A model generated the notes under the pieces. It did not search any database. It saw only the letters and a program-made list of their open reading frames with translations, and had not been told where the DNA came from. Positions 48,722 through 60,327 of a stretch of DNA of 64,000 nt are shown here, piece by piece. The first letter of the stretch is position 1, and every line of letters begins with the position of its first letter. The position numbers were made by a program, and so were the translations under genes. Source of the stretch: Bradysia coprophila. Lineage: Eukaryota > Arthropoda > Insecta > Diptera > Sciaridae. Location: assembly GCF_014529535.1 (NCBI RefSeq), contig NC_050738.1:5808140-5872139 (forward strand), given 5' to 3'.

Positions 48722-49347
48722 GAGGGATTCTTTTGTAAAACAGCCGACCGAAATCAGACGCATTTTCCAGTGGAATTTTGATATGTGCCCAGAATCCCTA
48801 GAAGCCAAAGCCACTTTCAAAAAAAATCTTCGAAGTTCAGGGCTGGACGGAGATGATCAGTAGGGTAATATGGGAGTTTAGAAGCATCTACGATGAAATA
48901 TGAGAAGTTGAAATGTTTAAGTGCTTATATTTCATCGTAGATGCTTCCGACCCCCATAATACCCACCTTTCCCTGAAACAACATAAAATTACTTTTCTAA
49001 TGACACCCCATACGACCATGTACGTTTCATGTACCTCGAGAAATTTCAGTAAGAAAAGTGTTAGTTTTCAGTCATTTTTCGGTTGTAAGCTACAACTGCA
49101 CATATCTAAGTTTGGATGAATTTTAAACCCCATAAAATCCTATTTGCCCCGAAATTACTTTTCTAATGACTTCCCACACGACTTGTTCTGTATGTTTTCG
49201 GTTCTTGATCAAATACGACACAAGCTTCGAAATTTGCGTTTAAAATGGTTTTGGCTTCTAGGGTCGAATATTTTTCTGGACACATATACAAAATTCAACT
49301 GTTAAATGCGTCCGATTTCGGTCGGCTATTTTTCAGAAGAATCCCTC
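48722..49347. mobile_element. 626-bp TIR element with nested palindrome
   Basis: About 100-bp imperfect inverted termini: GAGGGATTCTT, then GCCGACCGAAATC.GACGCATTT, CAGT.GAATTTTG and CCCTAGAAGCCAAA. Inside, 48861-48970 is an imperfect palindrome whose arms share AGCATCTACGATGAAATAT. A direct repeat built on AATTACTTTTCTAATGAC occurs at about 48990 and 49155. The termini lie next to ATA on both sides, so a TA/ATA target duplication is possible. Confidence 0.75.
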
Positions 49348-49369
49348 ATAGTCACTTTCATAACAATTT

Positions 49370-49505
49370 ATTAAAAGTTGAAAAGTCCAGCTTTCGTGTG
49401 AATTTTGTTGATCTGAGGCGAAGTCGATGGCAATAAACACACGAAAAGGTGACTTTTCACTTTTATCCCGAGTTTTTTTTAATCGACTTTACATGCTAAA
49501 GGCCG
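49370..49505. repeat. dispersed repeat R1, partial copy
   Basis: TTTCGTGTGAATTTTGTTGA, CTGAGGCGAAGTCGATGG, AATAAACACACGAAAAG and TTTACATGCTAAAGG match the right arm of 32737-33415. It begins about 20 bp after the preceding TIR element. Confidence 0.7.
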
Positions 49506-50544
49506 TCGACAGTTCAATTTGTGTTCAGCAATTAAAATGACATCGATGCTATGAATATTGTAGTCGTTTTCAGTGGTAACCGATGGTAACGAAGTCATTA
49601 AATGTCTTATTGAAACGTTGCGTGATGACGTTGTCGTACAAGTTGCAAAAAAATTCGATTCCCGCTGATAGTGACATCGCGAATCCTTCAAGTGATTTTA
49701 TTAACATTGATCAAATTTAACTTATTTAACACTGGACGCATGTCTCGTTAGTTTGCAGGAAAACTTCTTTCAACACCGGAAATTCACTTATATCGCACGT
49801 TTCGAACATCGAACCAACAGAAACCTTTCAGAAACTTATAAACAGAAACATTTTCTAATTATTTAAACTAATGATGGCTGTCGTTGGAGACTGGCACTCA
49901 ATGAAGAATATGTATAAATTTTGTCGTAATTCTCGTTTGCGTATTTCAGCAAAGGTTGAACTTTTTAAGTCGCTTGAAAGGAAACATGTAATTAGTTGCT
50001 GCGAAAAGTTTGTCGTATAAAATGTGGAGTGATTTCTTTGGAACGCCTGTAAATACATTCATTCCCTGCACACTGTCACCATTAATAACAACTTTGCGTC
50101 TAGTGCCTCCAGTACTTGACTAAATTGAATGTTGAAAGCTCTTTATATCGCAGAAAAAAAATTGCTTTGTCTGCATTTAAGTTATAAGTTTAAGTGCTCA
50201 TTGTCATACATAATGTTTTAGGTGAATTTTTTTTTTCACTCCCCAACAATAGGGCTGCACAAAAATATTAAACCACGTGAATAATACGTACTTCTCTTTA
50301 TGTACACACTTATTATGTCGAGTATGTGAGTACATAAATATGTATGCATTGCTGGTAGTAAGTCTAGACTAGGGTAAATCGTACGAATTTTTCTCTTTCC
50401 TTTTTTTTATAACATCGTGTGCAATATTCATTTGAGATAAATTTGTCGCGAAACATTTTATTAAAAATTTACCATTTCCGTACAATAAATTTTCCCCTTG
50501 TTAATTTCGGAAAAGTTTATGTGCAAAAAAAAGCAGTGATAAAA

Positions 50545-50673
50545 ATGCCATATAGAGGTTCTACAACGGGAGGCTCACGTCGTCCCCCATCAGTGCAATA
50601 TTATTGTTGTAAGCAGCCATCGTGTATATCATATGACATAGCACTGTTGATAGGAAGACGACGGCAAGCATAC
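50545..50673 (+). CDS. possible first exon of an unrecognised gene
   Basis: ATG to a consensus donor (TAC|GTAAGTG) gives 43 residues in phase 0, starting MPYRGSTTGGSRRPP and including CCKQPSC and GRRRQAY. The segment is more GC-rich than its surroundings. I found no convincing next exon, so this may be chance. Confidence 0.18.
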
Positions 50674-50829
50674 GTAAGTGTGCACATGATGAGTAATAAT
50701 GTGACATCATTTTATGTACATATCTGTGCGTTTATTGCATGCCAAGGTAACATGACAAATTTAAAGCAATGTTCACATATTACGGTCTGTCACACATCAA
50801 ATAGGTATATTGCCAAATAATGGGCAAAT

Positions 50830-53800
50830 ATAGCTAATCACGTAATTCAATTGCAGGCAACTGTTATAGGACATCACAAATTCTTTTATGGAATTACTGA
50901 ATTACTGACGCCGAAGGTGAGGTCAAAAATCCCACAAATGTTTAATTGGGGAAGTTAGGTATGTGTTAGTGATAATGCGTAATGTAATGACATAATTTCA
51001 TAGGATGGGATGCATCAACGCACCAGCATTTGCGTATCTAGATTTCAGATACCATAATCTGACAGTGTAGATTCAAGAATATGTAATTGCTGGTTCAGAT
51101 ACTGCCAATCCACATGATTTTTGTGAAATAATTTTCTTACAAAAACAATTTCGAAGAGTCTCCCTCATTTTTAAACTAAAAATTCGTTTTATTTAGTTCT
51201 AAACATGGTCGGTACAGTATTGTCCGGTCAAATTATAAAATATTTTGGAACACTTTCCTGTCCTTTAAAAACCTTTAAGTCACACATCGCCATACTTTTA
51301 GTCAGAATTTATCAAAATTTTACTTTTTGTATGACGAGACAAACAGTGTTAACTTTGACTCCATATCAAAACCGGACAATCCAACTTTCTCTAAAATTGA
51401 ACTTATAGATATTCCGTAGCTTTGGGTGAGACTAAAATTTTTCTTGATAGATCCATTTTCGATCCAATAAAATCGGCCACCACTAAACATCTAGTCTAAG
51501 AGAATGTTACAACGCGAGTTTAATTTTGCTACATACTGGAACGAACAAGGCAATACTTTGCACGATACGAGACATGAAACTCCTTAACTGGTATAGTAAT
51601 GTACCAATGTACCATTTATGCCAGAAATGAGGGGTTATCAGCATTCGTACAGTGATGAATTTATCACGAAAGATCCAAAAAATCTCCTAAAACCTACTAC
51701 TAAAAACCCCATAAAACTCCTAAATTTTAGGAGGATTTTTAAAGTGTGGGAGGCCTGTCATTTTCAAGTACAGCACAGATACTGGTGCGTTGGATGCATG
51801 TGAAAAGTTTACTAAGTCTTAGCATCGATAAATAGATCAAATCGTTATGAATTTAAAAACAATAATTCAATGTTATTTAGGACATACTTTACCGTTATAT
51901 TTTTCAATTTTACCAATACTTCGAAAAATATGAAAACAAAGTTCTGTCAATAGCAGATGGATAATCCTAAGAATTTTAGGTAGAGCAGACGAAATTTTCT
52001 CAATTTCCTTTTGGTGTATTGTCGAAAATTGTAATTTTTGTTTTTATTTGGAAATTTAATAAATATTTTATTCGATCTTATGGCATATTCCACTGTTCTC
52101 TTTTCCTAAGCATGAACGTTCAGACAAATTTCAGATGCACATTCTTACTTTGAAACTTTTTCTAACTTTATTTCCTCTGGATGAATTAATGCTGAATTTC
52201 GCTTTAAACGATTTTTTCTTTGCATAAAATAAGACACATTCGAACGTAAAGTCAAGTCCCAGAGTCAATTTGAGGTACTTATCAAAACGATTGTGAGTAA
52301 TTGTGTGAACCCAGCTTAACACTGCAGCAGTCGCATTTCAATTCGTTTATTCGTTTGATATTTTGATATGACACACACTTCATTAAAATGGAAAATCTAA
52401 GCTATTGTGTGCAATGTGAAAGTCACCAGCATAGAGAGCATTTTTTAATGGTACTTCGACTCTATATTATCCAAGAAAACTGTGGAAAATGGAATTTCAA
52501 TAAATGAATAGCCTCTTTGTAATCCTGTTTCTATTCAAACACATTCAGTGTCGCTTCTGTCAAAATACAATATTTTTGTGAGTGCATCCATTCAATGAAT
52601 TATTCTGTCCTGTGCAAAATCCACCAACAGGATGTTTGAATGGAAAATTTGTATTGTGATGATTTTTCAAATAGAGCTTCAGAAACATTTCTGCCGAACA
52701 ATTCGTTTATGGATTATTTCTGAACCGTTCCAGGTGAAGAATTTTCTATACTCAACTATATCCAATCTGTTGGTGGCTCTTGAACGATGTAAATGTATTA
52801 GCATTTTGAGCAGATTTTTTCTGGTCATTTACAAGGAATTTAATTAGTACATCCTGAGCATATCATCATTTAAATGGAAATTATTTCGTGCTTCCAGAAT
52901 ATTCACATTTCGCACTTGATTGGAAATATTTGATTTCTGTGTATGTAATAGTCCACGTTCAGTTCGGTATGATAGTACGTTACGTACAGTTTAAGTTACT
53001 ACAAATATTCAAACTTGAACTGAATTCGAAATACTTGAAATTTCTAAATTTTTTTCTCCGAATAGAAAGAAAATGCTGTAACTCTTGTACAAACAATTCC
53101 CAACTATGGCAAAACTTATCTGATATTCTCCTATTAACAATTTACATGATTTGCTCATCTGTATTTTGAAAACGCTTTCATTTTGCTTCCTTCTTGACGC
53201 TTTCGACAAATTTATCTTAACATCATTCCGTATTATACATCTAGATATCGATAATACATTCGCTGTGTGCACACACCAACGACCGACGACTACCGACACC
53301 AACAACAAAACTTTAAACTGATTGAAATTCACAGAACAAATTGTATGAAATTAAATTTGCTATAATTCTATCAATGCAAACGCCACTTTCGGAATTTATA
53401 TATATTGTAGCATCCCGAATTGGATGGTTTATGTAAGATCGCGCACATTAAAGGAAAATCGCTGGAAGAAAATGGCTTAAAGGTCTGAGTTTGGGATACA
53501 GAAGAGTGTATTGTATGGTATGGTGAAATTGTTTCGTTTTAAATGTTGCCAAGGAGAGACACATCAAATAGGGATGACGTGTACCCTTTTTTTCTACTGA
53601 AACATTTCAAAATGTTTTCAATAAGCTCTGCCTGAGTAATATTCTAGTGTTTTGCTGGGTGGTAGGGTGGACGGTTGTCATTTCGTTGTCGAGTGTTTTG
53701 ATGACATAAATGTTTTTTTTTTCTTCTTCATCTTCGTCTTCGAGAAAATGTAATCGTTCGAAATACACGGAACGGAATGACAACAACGTGTTCGATTTAG

Positions 53801-54270
53801 GGAAAATGGAAAATAAAGGATTTATTGAATTAAAAGTTATTCTTAGGTTTTCGGCGAAATAAATGAATCTGTCGTTTGTGATGGAATGGAGAAATTGAAG
53901 GGGTTGAATTTAAATTTACTTTGAAATGGTTCGAAATTTATAATCGAATTTCGTATAATAGCTTTTGTCTGTCCCCGATAATTTGAGTTGAAATTCAATT
54001 TTTGACTTAAAGTATTTCGGTGTATAAGTGCTTTACGATCTGACGGCGTAGGTAGGTACATATTTTATTAAAATTGGCAAATTCATTTCATTTGTCGAGT
54101 TAATTTTGCTTTCTCAAAATTAACTAAGTGAAAAGACCTAGTCAGAATTTGTATCCATTGCTAATATAAACAGAGAAATGATTACAGAGGGCGTTGCTGC
54201 TGAGCCGGCGCAGCGCCATTTGTTATCATTTCTCTGCATATAAATCGTTGCTGGAACAACGGAATTGTCA
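50830..54270. other. gene-free stretch
   Basis: Several open frames of 60-107 codons on both strands. One on the minus strand (53332-53009) starts with a hydrophobic, signal-like segment, but the rest matches no family I know. Forward frames at 52632-53169 are hydrophobic but broken. Nothing is called. Confidence 0.35.
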
Positions 54271-54277
54271 ATCGTAT

Positions 54278-54461
54278 AGGTTTGTTCCAAATAACTGTAA
54301 ACCTGAACTTTGACAGCATGAACGCCTACGATTTCATCCATATGAACATAACCTAAACGTTAACAAATTTCTTTGAAAATTTTTCGTCAACTTGAAAGGT
54401 GAGGTTACGTTGCCTTATGTGGATGAAATTTGACATTTCGTAATGACCTTAGAACAAACCT
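54278..54461. mobile_element. 184-bp inverted-repeat element
   Basis: AGGTTTGTTC at the left and GAACAAACCT at the right. Inner arms match imperfectly (ATTTCATCCA and TGGATGAAAT, both near CATAACCT / AGGTTACG). Confidence 0.5.
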
Positions 54462-54543
54462 AAAGCCGCAGCAAATATCTTAAATATCATCAAAACGACC
54501 GATGTTCACATTAGAATTGGGCGGATAAATTTTCAAAACCTGA

Positions 54544-55008
54544 TCCATTTGGTCGCCTTATGCATCGACACACAAGAAACAAATAGAGAGCACTCAGAAG
54601 CAAGCCGTCATATTTCTACACAAAGACAATATCAACAGACGAGAGAATGACTATGTGCTTGCACCATATCGAGAACGTTGCAACGAATTAGGAATGGCAT
54701 CACTAAATCGACGTAGAGTTAATTCGGCGGTACTATGGATGCACCAGCTTATTTCGGGACGCATCGACTCACCGTACTTGAGAAGCCAATTGAACCTGAA
54801 TACAGGAGAACGAGCGTTAAGAAACCCGGAATTTATAAGAATGAAATATTCGAGGAATGAATACGGAACGAATTCGCCATTTAACAATGCTTGCCGGGCC
54901 TTCAATCGTGCTGTGACCATCGTAGATCCAACATTACCGTTCAACAGCTTCAAATGCGAAATCATGAAGCTACCGGATGAGGTATTCGGTGACTTGATTG
55001 AAGTTTGA
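54544..55008 (+). pseudogene. LINE reverse-transcriptase C-terminal fragment
   Basis: From just after a stop at 54541-54543 the frame reads SIWSPYASTHKKQIESTQKQ, the conserved post-RT thumb segment of non-LTR retrotransposons, then YRERCNELGMASLNRRR, LWMHQLISGRIDSPYL and a PFNNACRAFNRA tail before the TGA. This is the C-terminal part of an ORF2 with no endonuclease and no RT palm domain, so the copy is 5'-truncated. It differs from the Jockey-like element at 60328-64000 and the fragment at 2080. About 350 bp of AT-rich sequence after the stop, to about 55345, may be its 3' UTR. Confidence 0.75.
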
Positions 55009-55422
55009 AACGAAATTGTGACTTAAGACTGTGATCGGTGAAAGAGATTGATTGAGAATACAATACTGTGATATTATTGAGTAGAAAGAGACGACCTTTG
55101 AATTGAATTGAATTAATTGATTGATATTGACCAGTGAATACTTAAAGTTGTTGTCTTGAGATAGAGTGATTATTGACGAAGCTTAGAAGCTGAATGTGAT
55201 TTATGTATTTTAAATGCTTTGAATTGAGCTGAATATTGTTTGTAATGAAATGGTTGAATTAATTAGAGGAATGATTGTATATTGAGATGAGTTGAGTCGG
55301 CTAACTTAAGTAGACTTTAAAACCAAGAAATAAAACCGACTCGTTCTTCATTTAGTATAAACAGAACATCTGCATTAGTTAACACGTAGCGGATAATGCT
55401 CGAGGAGTCTCTTTATGGACGT

Positions 55423-55538
55423 CGGAAAGTGCTAATGGAGTCGAGGAATACCACCAAATAAATTTCTAAAAATCAAAAGTCAAATTTTTGATTTTTAGTT
55501 TATTTGGAGGTAATCCTCGACTCCATTAGCACTTTCCG
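55423..55538. mobile_element. 116-bp hairpin MITE
   Basis: CGGAAAGTGCTAATGGAGTC and its exact complement GACTCCATTAGCACTTTCCG close the element; pairing continues to CCAAATAAA / TTTATTTGG with single bulges. The centre (AAAATCAAA...TTTGATTTTT) is itself self-complementary. No TSD seen. Confidence 0.8.
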
Positions 55539-55825
55539 GTGTGCCTATAGTTGACGAGGCGCAATAACCGGGAGAGTGTTGAGAGATGTAATCCACAGAT
55601 GTGAACTGTATTTGACAGAGATGACAAAAACAAGCAAGCAACTCTCCCTAATGTAGACATAGAAAAACGAATGTTAAAACCTTTGAAGTAGTAGATTTTG
55701 CATCGACCTGAACTTTTTCTCATAATAATAGAATGTGGAAAGTCACTCACGCAAAAATCGACGATAGCATCGGCTATGGCATGGCACTGCGAGACGGTTT
55801 ATTGTGCTCCAAAATTTAATAAATG

Positions 55826-56066
55826 CAAATATTTGGCATCGGGGAATTTGGCACACGATGCAAAAAGAACGCACTCTTGAACTACGTAAAACGTGAACTC
55901 ACACGCGTAAGTTTTACGCTGCAAATGCTTTTTAGCCCTGTCGTCGACTTAATGACTCCTTTTCCAAAATGTTGGTATCGAAAAATCGTGGTGAGTCATA
56001 TTTTACGTAGTCCAAAAATGCGTTGGTTTAGCACCGTGTGCCAGATTACCCCACGCCAAATATTTG
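55826..56066. mobile_element. 241-bp TIR element (MITE)
   Basis: About 75-bp inverted termini: left CAAATATTTGGCATCGGGG, right reverse complement CAAATATTTGGCGTGGGGT, continuing through TGGCACACG.TGC and GACTCAC/GAACTCAC. Non-coding. Confidence 0.75.
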
Positions 56067-56830
56067 TTCACAAATGGATATTTTGATCAAGCTGTTCCTA
56101 TGCAGTGGCAGAACACCGACTTGCCTACAGCGCCAATCAGTGGAAATACTGAGAAATTTTGCTCTTTAATGTAAGGAATTTGTTGTCGCATTGTTTGTTC
56201 GTCAAGCGTGTGGGCAGCGGTAAGCAGTGGGTTCTGTTGTACAAGTTGGCGTGTATTGGTAGATTATACTCCCTGAAAATTCGTGCTTTCACCTACGTTA
56301 CAAACACGAGCCAAACTTAATCTATTGTACAAACTAGTGGTCTGAGTGGTCCCGAGTTTTTCAGTTATACCATTCGACTGGGCTTGAAAAATTGTAAAAC
56401 ATATGTCTTTTTCAAAAATAGTCATTTTACATACATTTTTTTCGCGCGGACCGGTTTTTCTTACATAGGAGCCCAGACTAATAATGCTATTGAGTCGAAA
56501 TTTTATATAGGAAAAGAGGAGCCGTGCTATGGCTTTTCACAATTCAGATTTGAGGATCGTCTGCTATAAGTGTTTCCAAATAAATATGATTTTTAACGAA
56601 AAATTACTTACGTGCTGATGATGATATCGTTGGATTCTTTCTCAGGGAGGCCTCTGTTTTGTTGCTCCCCCACAAATTGTATTTAAATTTGTCAAACTTT
56701 AACCTTGTTTTACATTGACATTCATTTAATTTACATAATAATTAGCAAAATATAAAATTTTAGTACGAAGCAGTCGGAAGGATTCTTTTTGTTCAGGGTA
56801 GAGTCAACAACCAGTGTCAATGTAAATGCA
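56067..56830. other. gene-free stretch
   Basis: No gene or repeat supported. Confidence 0.45.
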
Positions 56831-56835
56831 TCAAC

Positions 56836-57037
56836 CACGGCAGAGTAACAAAAACCAGGCAGGAGCGGTTCATTTTCAAAACGTCAAATGAGAGACCTAA
56901 TACACTGGATTAAAATGAACTCAAATGAACACTGACATAAATTGAACAATTTCATTCGCAAAAAATATGGGGGTACTAGATTATTCCGGTCCCTAGTCAA
57001 ATCAGCGCTCCTGCCTGGTTCACTTTACTCTGTCGTG
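56836..57037. mobile_element. short TIR element (MITE), family M2 copy 2
   Basis: 202 bp, ends CACGGCAGAGTAAC and TTTACTCTGTCGTG, interior about 75% like 3599-3795 (CCAGGCAGGAGCGGTTCATT, TGACATAAATTGAA, CCTAGTCAAATCAG). A perfect 7-bp TSD CATCAAC flanks it (56829-56835 and 57038-57044). Confidence 0.85.
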
Positions 57038-57677
57038 CATCAACACAATTTTAAATATCATTTATACGTAAATTATGTTCATCTGTTCTCGAATTATATA
57101 TTATGATGCCGGCTCGGCGTTACAATTCCTGTTGAATGCACAAATATTTTACAATTCATTGCGGTTGTTTCACGATTCAATGTAACATTCATTTAAATAA
57201 GTTCAAAACACAATACACACTCACGCTAACAAGCACTAATTTAGTTCATTCAGAAAAAAAAAACACATCTTTTAGCCGACAATGTTTACAAACTCATATA
57301 CACGACTTTATTCACGCATAATGCAAGGTCATCACATTTACAACACAATTCTCGATGTTTCAATTGACATTTATCACTTACTCCCGCTATTTTCAAATAG
57401 TTTTATTCCAAAAACGACACAGCGTTAACTTTTTATCGTTTTCTTGTGATAAAATCACGGGTATTCCCCGTATTTACCGATTTTTGAACGAATAATCGAA
57501 TTAGTACACGCAACGCGCACCAAACCACAGATCAAAACAACAAACGCGAAACACATACGAGTGTAATATTCATTATACAAAGCGTAGCACGCATAACAGC
57601 AAGCAGTGGCGCAGTCTCAGTGATATTTTATTAGTCTAATGTATTGATGAAAACAAACAATTGTGACATCTAAGTGC

Positions 57678-59272
57678 ATGTTAAATGATGAAAGTGAAAT
57701 GTTCAAGTTGTTGTCGAAAATGTCTGGAACTACTGGAATGAGATTAAAGTCGGTGGTTGTTGTGCCAAAACGGAGTCAATCATCCAACGTCATTGATGAA
57801 ATGGATCGTTCAAGCATACTTCGATTGAAGAATGTTTCACAATCACAACAAGTAAGTTGAGTTTTCGTAGAATATCTTTTCCTTACATGTTACATGCATC
57901 GGAAACCGTAATGTTCATGTTTCAACCACTACTTTAGACACCCTCAGCATGTAATAGTATATTACTTCCGATTTTCCAAGTTGTGTATTTGATAAGTGGG
58001 GTGTTACAGCCCGACCCGAAGGGGAGGGCTGTATTCCCCACTTGTCAAATAACAACTTGGAACTTCGTAAGTACAATGCTTTACGTGATTAGGCAATGTA
58101 AATGAAAATGAAACATGCCGTAACACGTAAAGTCCATTACATAACTCTGGATAAAAATGAAAAGCCTCGTTTTTGTGTGTTCATTGACCTCGGCTTCGCC
58201 TCGGATCAACAAAATTCACACGAAAACTCAACTTTTCATCTTTTTATCCCTAGTTATGTAATGTAAATAACTATTCGGCATTAGAACTTTGCTGATCTGC
58301 TGTTTCGACATTTATCAATGACTTAGAAATGAACTGCCGTGCAACTCTTGTCGTGTACGTTTTCAGAAGAAATCTTAGATTTTTTTGCTGTTGAAGATCT
58401 CTCCGATTCATATTGTTGTTAAAGCTCTTAGATAAGGAAAATGTTGTAGACTTTAACATTGTGACTCCGATAAATAATTTCCAAAATTATGAGCAAGCAA
58501 AAATGATAGTTTGAACAGATCCTCTGAAGTAGTGGTTCAGTAAAATACCAAAATATTGTACCGAACTATTTTCAATAATATCACAAGTGCAACATATAAT
58601 TTAGTCAGAAACTATAGTCGGTGCAATCTACAGGATTACTGGTAATGGCTCTATCCTCATCCTTGTGACATCATTTATTCATCAATTTTATAGACTATCT
58701 CAACATCTGATTTTTTAGGTAGACTATTACATTGCTAGTCTTAAAAATAATTTGTTCTTACAGCGGGCACATTCGGTCGGGAAGGATAAAAATGACAAAA
58801 ACACAAGCCACGCTAAGAAATCGAAATCAAAGAAAAACTGGCCATCAATTGAATCCCTTACCCGACACGCAAATATTCGACCGTTGGGTAAGTTTTGATA
58901 TTTTTCACTTTTTCATTATGTTTGAGCGATTTATGATTCCATTGGAAACCAACATCGGAAGATCACAGATCTTGCTTGCTGTTAAAATAATTCGTTTTCA
59001 GAGTCGATTGACATTAATTCACAGGTGTGACGGATGATTGGGGACCACTCACCCATAAACATGAGCTTATGCCAATGGACAACGTGCGATACTGGCATCA
59101 GCACAGATGTGAGGTTTGCGACAAGCTTTTCGAGCACAAACATAAGCAACGAGGCGACCAATCCATGAATTATAATCGACACGTATGCAGTGTATGCGGC
59201 GGAACGAAGGGCAGCCGAAGAGTGCTGTTCAAAAACAGTCAACCGACTATGGATTATCGAAAACAGAGATAG
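57678..59272 (+). CDS. unrecognised protein with two CxxC pairs, 3 exons
   Basis: Exons 57678-57851, 58764-58887 and 59025-59272 join in frame (phases 0 and 1; donors GTAAGT and GTAAGT, acceptors TTACAG and TCACAG) to give 181 aa. The N-terminus is basic and serine-rich with no signal peptide. The middle is a Lys/Ser stretch (KKSKSKKNWPSIESL). The C-terminus has RYWHQHRCEVCDKLFEHKHK, then about 15 residues, HVCSVCGG and a basic tail ending DYRKQR. The two CxxC pairs plus nearby His could bind one zinc as a treble-clef or ribbon finger; function is unknown and I do not recognise the family. Intron 1 (912 bp) holds nested repeats. Further 5' exons cannot be excluded. Three consistent splice junctions make a real gene likely. 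Confidence 0.7.
57888..58265. repeat. dispersed repeat R1 copy split by repeat R3
   Basis: 57888-57945 (ACATGCATCGGAAACCGTAA, CACTACTTTAGACACCCTCA) and 58134-58265 (GTCCATTACATAACTCTGGA, TTCATTGACCTCGGCTTCGC, CACACGAAAACTCAACTTTT) are two parts of repeat R1. They are interrupted by 57946-58133, which matches the repeat at 43300-43435. This is a nested insertion inside intron 1 of the CxxC gene. Confidence 0.75.
57974..58062. repeat. hairpin in repeat R3
   Basis: TTCCAAGTTGTGTATTTGAT, AAGTGGGG pairs with CCCCACTTGTCAAATAACAA, CTTGGAA around a CCGACCCGAAGGGGAGGG centre. The 43300-43435 copy has only one arm of this palindrome. Confidence 0.75.
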
Positions 59273-60000
59273 GTTCAGTGTATTGGATTTATTTGCGTTT
59301 ATTAGTTTGTGGAATCACATATTTTTTGTTAATTACATCCGTTAGACTCAATGAACCGTGCTTTCGTAGAAATCAAATAATCCTTTCCTACAATACGTTG
59401 GCTTTATGTTATGAGACCACATCACATTTCAAAATTATGAAAATTATTCTTCACAGAGGTTAGAGAACTAGTATATTTAACGACTCTGCTACTTCCCTTA
59501 ACAATTAGCATAAAAAATTGTTTGAAAATCTGTTACTTCATTTGATTTAACATACAATCTAATATTAAAGACATTTTTAGCTAGAGCTCATCATTTACTC
59601 TTGTCGTCACGGCCGAAAATAGATGACTAGGGTTCTAAAGATAGAACCATTTTTTCGAATTTGGTTCTTATGGTTCTCAAATTGTCACGAATTTTTGGAG
59701 AGTAGGCGTCACTGGATTTGTAGCTAATATTTTGCGTTAGCAACTCTGCTTCTTCACATATATTTTCGTGCTTTTTCCTTTAAAAAATGGTTTTACTCCA
59801 TGCATACATGAACTGCGACAAAGAAAATTCCGGAATGTGTATTTCTAGATCTGAATAAGAGTTAAATTGCAATCATTTTTTCAGCATTCTTCATTCGACC
59901 GTTCGAGTGAACAGACGTATTTTTATTTTGCTCTTAATAAAAATATAAACAGTTCAAACAGAAATAAAAAAAAAAATTAAATTCAGTAATGATTTCTTAC
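59273..60000. other. spacer between the CxxC gene and the retrotransposon
   Basis: It holds the 3' UTR of the CxxC gene and probably the start of the retrotransposon 5' UTR; I cannot place the boundary. Confidence 0.4.
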
Positions 60001-60008
60001 TAATGAAT

Positions 60009-60190
60009 GACTAATCAAGTCATCAACACTTCATTAATTACATATATTTCATTGTGATTCACGTGTAATATGAGTAAGAGTGACAACCTATTTAATTATG
60101 ACTAACCAAGTCATTGACATTTCCTTGTACTACGTTGCATACTTGTGATTCAATTGTAATACGAGTAAAAGTGACAATTTAGTGAAAAAA
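60009..60190 (+). repeat. two 91-bp tandem units in the putative retrotransposon 5' UTR
   Basis: Units start GACTAATCAAGTCAT (60009) and GACTAACCAAGTCAT (60100). Both continue with TTGTGATTCA, GTAATA.GAGTAA.AGTGACAA. They lie 140-320 bp before ORF1. Tandem 5' UTR monomers carry promoters in some LINEs; whether they do here is inference. Confidence 0.7.
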
Positions 60191-60327
60191 GAAACATTTA
60201 AAATAAAAACAATCAATTATCTGTATAGAATAAAGAAATGATTCATATTAACTGCGCAATAAATAGTGTTCATATGCAACATAGTTTAGTGTCAATAACA
60301 TTGTGAATCATAAATAATTAAATTAAA

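Noticed and set aside
53009..53332. Minus-strand frame with signal-like start (possible secreted protein)
   Set aside because: After the hydrophobic start there is no recognisable family pattern, cysteine framework or splice continuation.
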